The notes below the pieces were generated by a model, which saw only the letters and a program-made list of their open reading frames with translations, was not told the origin of the DNA and did not search any database. A stretch of 45,195 nt of DNA from Lachnospiraceae bacterium (lineage in GTDB: Bacteria; Bacillota; Clostridia; Lachnospirales; Lachnospiraceae): assembly GCA_014804645.1 (NCBI GenBank), contig JAAUZI010000025.1:13712-58906 (forward strand). Direction: 5' to 3'. Numbering within the stretch: the first letter of the stretch is position 1; each line of letters begins with the position of its first letter. The position numbers were made by a program, and so were the translations under genes. This document shows, piece by piece, positions 41,938 to 45,195 of this stretch.

Positions 41938-43171
41938 AAGCTGTTCCTCCTAAGATTCCTTTCATATAGAACTCGTATATCTTTGCCGTTTCATACCGTA
42001 CATCCGGGAAGTCAGCCAGTGAGTATAATTCAGAATTCAGATTATCCCTGTTTTTTGTCACAAAATAAATCTGCTCTTTCATATAGTTTTTCAGGTCCAG
42101 ATGCAGTACATTGTGGCTGGAAAAAATGAACTGTCCCCTGTGCTTTTTGCCGTTGATAAAAGCAATCATCCGCTCTGCCAGAATAGGGTTAATCACTCTG
42201 TCCATCTCGTCCGCAAAGACTATTTTATCCTCATACACCACCCGGAACAGTTGAACAGCCCAGGCAAAAAATTCCCTGACGCCGCCCGAATCCCCCTTAA
42301 GTTCTCTGGAAAAGCTCTTTCCGTCTTTCGTTTTGCGAATGATTCTGCTGTTTCTAAATGGCTTTTCCTCGTCTATCTCAATGTCACAAATGCTATAGTC
42401 TACCATCCGCAAAATATCCAAAAACCGTGGATCCTGAATAATCCTTATATCCTCCTCTACATTCTGCCATTCCCTATATAGAGAGTAATCATTACTCTGG
42501 CTCTCCGCAATCAGCCTGTCGTTCATCCAGTTGACAAATTCTTTCGCATGCTCATCCCCCAGAATAGCCAGTTTAGTAATAAAAAGCCCCACGTTTTCCT
42601 TAGTAAAGGTCGGCTGTGCAAATAATTCCTCTATCTCTCGTTTTGAATTTTTTACACAAATATTGTAGTTGACGCTGACTGTTATACGATTTTCAACATT
42701 CTTAACATCTAGGCTCTCTCTCTCAAGAAAAAGAATAACTTTTTCTCGACCATTCTTATCATTTCTATAAGATAATTCCTCACGAACAATGCAATATTCG
42801 TCAATGTACAAATTATAGTGATAAACAGCCCCCGTATCGGCGACCACCTGAATAGCAAATTCCTGCAGTGTACAACGCTTTTCATCTGATGGCGTCCCAA
42901 GATGATTTATGTTTATAAGGTTCTTATATGCATGTACTGTCTTATTATTTTCAAACAGACCTTTTAAGAAGAAAAGGCTATTGATAAAATTTGACTTTCC
43001 TCCGGCATTTTCGCCAATCAGCACAGCTGTCTTTAAAATATCATATCCTGTTTCCGTCTCGACATAATTATCCGGAAATCTGCTCTTTACCTTATTCCGC
43101 GGTGCTAGCAGGTCAAACTCTGCCTCCTCTGCGAACGAGCAAAAATTTTTAAATTTGTAAGATATCAGCAT
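41930..43171 (-). CDS. rloA: RloA-family AAA15/AAA21 ATPase
   Basis: A 413-aa ATPase of the SMC/OLD type. MLISYKFKNFCSFAEEAEF is the typical opening, GENAGGKSNFINSL the Walker A, DSGGVREFFAWAVQLF the signature-like block, IVFADEMDRVINP the Walker B, and FSSHNVLHLD the switch histidine. Start GGCGGTGA upstream of ATG 43171. It pairs with RloB. Both genes read more AT-rich than the neighbours, suggesting acquisition. Probable role: sensing phage infection and triggering the Toprim effector (inference). Confidence 0.9.
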   Translation of the reverse strand: MLISYKFKNFCSFAEEAEFDLLAPRNKVKSRFPDNYVETETGYDILKTAVLIGENAGGKSNFINSLFFLKGLFENNKTVHAYKNLININHLGTPSDEKRCTLQEFAIQVVADTGAVYHYNLYIDEYCIVREELSYRNDKNGREKVILFLERESLDVKNVENRITVSVNYNICVKNSKREIEELFAQPTFTKENVGLFITKLAILGDEHAKEFVNWMNDRLIAESQSNDYSLYREWQNVEEDIRIIQDPRFLDILRMVDYSICDIEIDEEKPFRNSRIIRKTKDGKSFSRELKGDSGGVREFFAWAVQLFRVVYEDKIVFADEMDRVINPILAERMIAFINGKKHRGQFIFSSHNVLHLDLKNYMKEQIYFVTKNRDNLNSELYSLADFPDVRYETAKIYEFYMKGILGGTAFE

Positions 43172-43202
43172 ACATTCACCGCCTAGTAGGTTTTATGTTT
43201 TC

Positions 43203-43230
43203 ATTATACTATTTTTTCTCAAAAAATCAA
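43203..43230 (-). promoter_or_regulatory. Promoter of rloA
   Basis: TTGATT (43225-43230), 16 bp, TATAAT (43203-43208). Confidence 0.7.
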
Positions 43231-43353
43231 TATTATTCATATTGTAAATCGCATTTTTGTTTTGTGTTATTTTTCACTGCTCCGAGTCCCTCTGATCCTC
43301 TTCACAGACTTCTGCGCCTAATGGCATCTCATTAAAACCTATGCTGACACCAG

Positions 43354-43893
43354 CTACCACTCATACTCCAGCACCTGGCAGTTGCCGATGCCGAAAAACG
43401 CAAATTCCTCGTTGGTCATATCGTAAAAATAGGACTGTACAATCCGGGCAATCCCGTTGTGGGCCACCAACAGATAGGTCTTATCCCGGGACTGGGTCCT
43501 AAGCTCGTCCAAAAGATTGTATATCCGCTGGGCCAGCTGCATCATGGACTCGCCGTCCCCATTGTGGTTCACAAACTGAGCCAGCGCCGCCCGAAACTCT
43601 GCGCTGCCCCGCTGGGTGGACTCCCATTTTCCAAAGTTCTGCTCCCTCAGGCGCTCCTCCACCCGCATAGGAATTCCGGTGATCTCATGGACATGCCGGG
43701 CGGTCTCGGCAGCCCGAATCAGCGGGGAATACAGGATCTCGTCAATCCCATAATCTCCTGCCGCAACCAGCCGTCCCAGCTCATCCGCCTGCTCATGTCC
43801 CAGCGCCGTCAGGGCTATATCCGTGGCGCCGCAAATTTTGTTTTCCGCATTCCATACCGTCTGCCCATGCCGGGCAAAATACAGTTTTCCCAT
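43354..43893 (-). CDS. Histidine phosphatase (phosphoglycerate-mutase-like)
   Basis: A 179-aa enzyme of the dPGM/phosphatase superfamily. FARHGQTVWNAENKICGATDIALTALGHEQA carries the catalytic RHG; LYSPLIRAAETA the second Arg; REQNFGKWE the acid; VAHNGIAR the second catalytic His, with N in place of the more common G. The start at 43893 (MGKLYFARHG) follows GGAGGGAAGGCAC. Substrate unknown; likely a small sugar or nucleotide phosphate. Confidence 0.93.
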   Translation of the reverse strand: MGKLYFARHGQTVWNAENKICGATDIALTALGHEQADELGRLVAAGDYGIDEILYSPLIRAAETARHVHEITGIPMRVEERLREQNFGKWESTQRGSAEFRAALAQFVNHNGDGESMMQLAQRIYNLLDELRTQSRDKTYLLVAHNGIARIVQSYFYDMTNEEFAFFGIGNCQVLEYEW

Positions 43894-43920
43894 GTGCCTT
43901 CCCTCCATTTAAGTTCCGCA

Positions 43921-44859
43921 TCAGCCCTGTTCGGCAGATGCTGTTTTGAAAATCATCAGATCCTCATAGGGGATCACAAACAGGAAATCCCCTGCCGCAC
44001 CGCAGTCTATCGCGTAACGGGGATAGTAGACCCCCAATCCCTGCTCCAGCATATAGAAATCCTGCGGTTCAAAACACAGATAGGTATCCCGCCAGACATA
44101 CTCTACGCCCTGGCTGAGGAAATAGCCATAGACATAATCTGCTACCAGTTCCTTTACTTCCTGCTCCGAACAGTTCAAAATCTCCGGCAGGGTGACAGGC
44201 TCTCCTGTTGTCAGGTCAAAAGTGACCGGCATGGGATAGAAGTAATCCCTGATTCCTCCAAAATATCCTTTATTTACCACATATACTGTCAGATACTGTT
44301 CACCTATCGTCATGCCCCAGTAAGAATATCTTTGATACCAGTTAGGATTAGCATCCCCTCTTTCTTTTTCCGTTTCAATCCAATCGTAAAAATCCTCCTT
44401 TTCATGCAGTAATTGTTCATATAACAAATTAAAATAAGCATTCAGTTCCCTATAACATGGCACATTCTCCGCAAATTGGGGCAGGCAAATGTCATAGTTC
44501 CAATACTCTTTCCCATCCGTGTATTTGTTGTATGCATAATGATAACTCAAATCCTCCGCCAGATATTTCTCATATCCCTCTGTGCTGGGCAGCACCAACA
44601 GAGAGGACATCAGCTCCCCGTACTCTATCAAATACACTGATGAGGCGGGCAGTGCGGCAGGCGCCGGTGCCAGGCTTGGAGTGGGCGTCGGGCTTGGAAT
44701 GGGCGCCGGGCTTGGAGTGGTCGCCGGAATAGGTCTGATTACAATATCCAGCATCTCTGTTTCGACTGTGGCACTATTCTCTATGTGCTGGACTCCGCAG
44801 CCGCATAACACATATGCGATACCCAAAAACAGTACGATCCCCCTGAAAAAATTTTTCAT
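43921..44859 (-). CDS. DUF3298-like lipoprotein with Pro-rich linker
   Basis: A 312-aa lipoprotein (MKNFFRGIVLFLGIAYVLCGC, lipobox LCGC). Residues 44-70 are a Pro/Ala/Ser/Thr linker made of TPSPAPIPSP-like units, encoded by tandem DNA repeats (44654-44724). The C-terminal 190 residues have the DUF4163/DUF3298 plan: ICLPQFAENVPCYRELNAYFNLLY, VYVVNKGYFGGIRDYFYPMPVTFDLTTGEPVTLPEIL, and a closing LCFEPQDFYMLEQGLGVYYPRYAI. This domain occurs in RsiV-type wall sensors; no sigma factor is adjacent. Confidence 0.85.
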   Translation of the reverse strand: MKNFFRGIVLFLGIAYVLCGCGVQHIENSATVETEMLDIVIRPIPATTPSPAPIPSPTPTPSLAPAPAALPASSVYLIEYGELMSSLLVLPSTEGYEKYLAEDLSYHYAYNKYTDGKEYWNYDICLPQFAENVPCYRELNAYFNLLYEQLLHEKEDFYDWIETEKERGDANPNWYQRYSYWGMTIGEQYLTVYVVNKGYFGGIRDYFYPMPVTFDLTTGEPVTLPEILNCSEQEVKELVADYVYGYFLSQGVEYVWRDTYLCFEPQDFYMLEQGLGVYYPRYAIDCGAAGDFLFVIPYEDLMIFKTASAEQG

Positions 44860-44927
44860 GTAATATATCCTTCTAATATCTTTTTAACAGTATGCCTCAC
44901 ATATTCGGGCATGCTGCGATACTCCGC

Positions 44928-45195
44928 TCAGGCGTTCATAATTGTCTCACGAAACGCCGCAAAACCCTCTGTCCGTGCGGCCGCCTTATGCCATATGCGA
45001 AGTGTCTCTGTATCCTCCTCATCCTGGATACGGGCAACGATGTCTTCCGGGATATCCCCTAAATCCTCAAGCAGATCAAAGATTGACTGACGACTCTGAT
45101 TGATAGTACCTTCCTGCATGCCTCTCCGTATGCCTTTCTCAATAAAAACCTCCGACAAATTACACATAGACTGCATCCTCCCTTCGGTCTCTACC
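44928..45195 (-). CDS. C-terminal tail of an Rpn/PD-(D/E)XK-type transposase-like nuclease (partial)
   Basis: 89 residues are visible and the frame is open to the window edge. MCNLSEVFIEKGIRRGMQEGTINQSRQSIFDLLEDLGDIPEDIVARIQDEEDTETLRIWHKAA is the typical C-terminal tail (MCNLSE-x-KGx3G, then a DLLEDLG helix pair) of the Rpn-type nuclease family (PDDEXK_2), which is multicopy in Clostridia. The nuclease core lies outside the window. An apparent start at 45176 is internal. Confidence 0.75.
   Translation of the reverse strand, partial: VETEGRMQSMCNLSEVFIEKGIRRGMQEGTINQSRQSIFDLLEDLGDIPEDIVARIQDEEDTETLRIWHKAAARTEGFAAFRETIMNA

Overview
The window looks like chromosomal DNA of a gut-type Clostridia, most likely a Lachnospiraceae member. 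This is an inference from gene content, not from a marker gene. It rests on a cellobiose phosphorylase almost identical in layout to the clostridial enzyme, glycogen phosphorylase, a DUF1700 protein, a LytTR/DUF3021/ABC locus, a VTC/DUF4956/beta-helix locus, strong AGGAGG ribosome sites and near-consensus TTGACA-17-TATAAT promoters. The sequence holds about 45 genes, six tRNAs, one riboswitch and one MITE-like element.

Layout. 1-1122: 5' part of glgP (minus) with a promoter and a LacI-type palindrome at the start site. 1171-4066: an ABC exporter (minus) facing a LytTR regulator and a DUF3021 membrane protein (plus), with a nested inverted repeat between them. 4084-5254: a cation/Ca2+ antiporter under a yybP-ykoY (Mn2+) riboswitch. 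5309-7428: a small operon of two DUF2589-like proteins, one frameshifted, and a nuclease-like protein. 7623-9753: tRNA-Leu, a MATE exporter and a Lys-Gln-His-Arg tRNA cluster. 9827-16133: accessory genes lying between tRNA genes: nucleoside phosphorylase, acetyltransferase, APH(6)-like kinase, NUDIX, zeta toxin with antitoxin, XRE-TPR regulator, a HAD fragment and an orphan DinJ antitoxin. 16356-21982: tRNA-Pro, an LRR protein, then a housekeeping run (YfcE-type phosphoesterase, RdgB, a degenerate amidase, a THUMP methyltransferase), a tiny Asn/Gln-rich protein and DUF1700. 22289-31323: cellobiose phosphorylase, SpoU methyltransferase, YqeY, a secreted HExxH protease, a UvrD-type helicase and an MrfA/YprA helicase. 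31475-32972: metY with a MITE placed exactly at its stop codon. 33044-38296: a VTC polyphosphate polymerase operon divergent from a two-component system. 38318-43171: a GDSL hydrolase, a COG3044 ATPase and an RloA/RloB ATPase-Toprim pair (probable phage defence). 43354-45195: a histidine phosphatase, a DUF3298 lipoprotein and the tail of an Rpn-type nuclease.

Most notable signals: the MITE-like element with an 8-bp target duplication at the metY stop and terminator; the DUF2589/nuclease operon; the Mn2+ riboswitch whose terminator shares a strand with the aptamer; an amidase-fold protein lacking three of four catalytic or zinc residues; the VTC operon with an 11-bp-spaced direct repeat matching an OmpR-type site; and the RloAB module.
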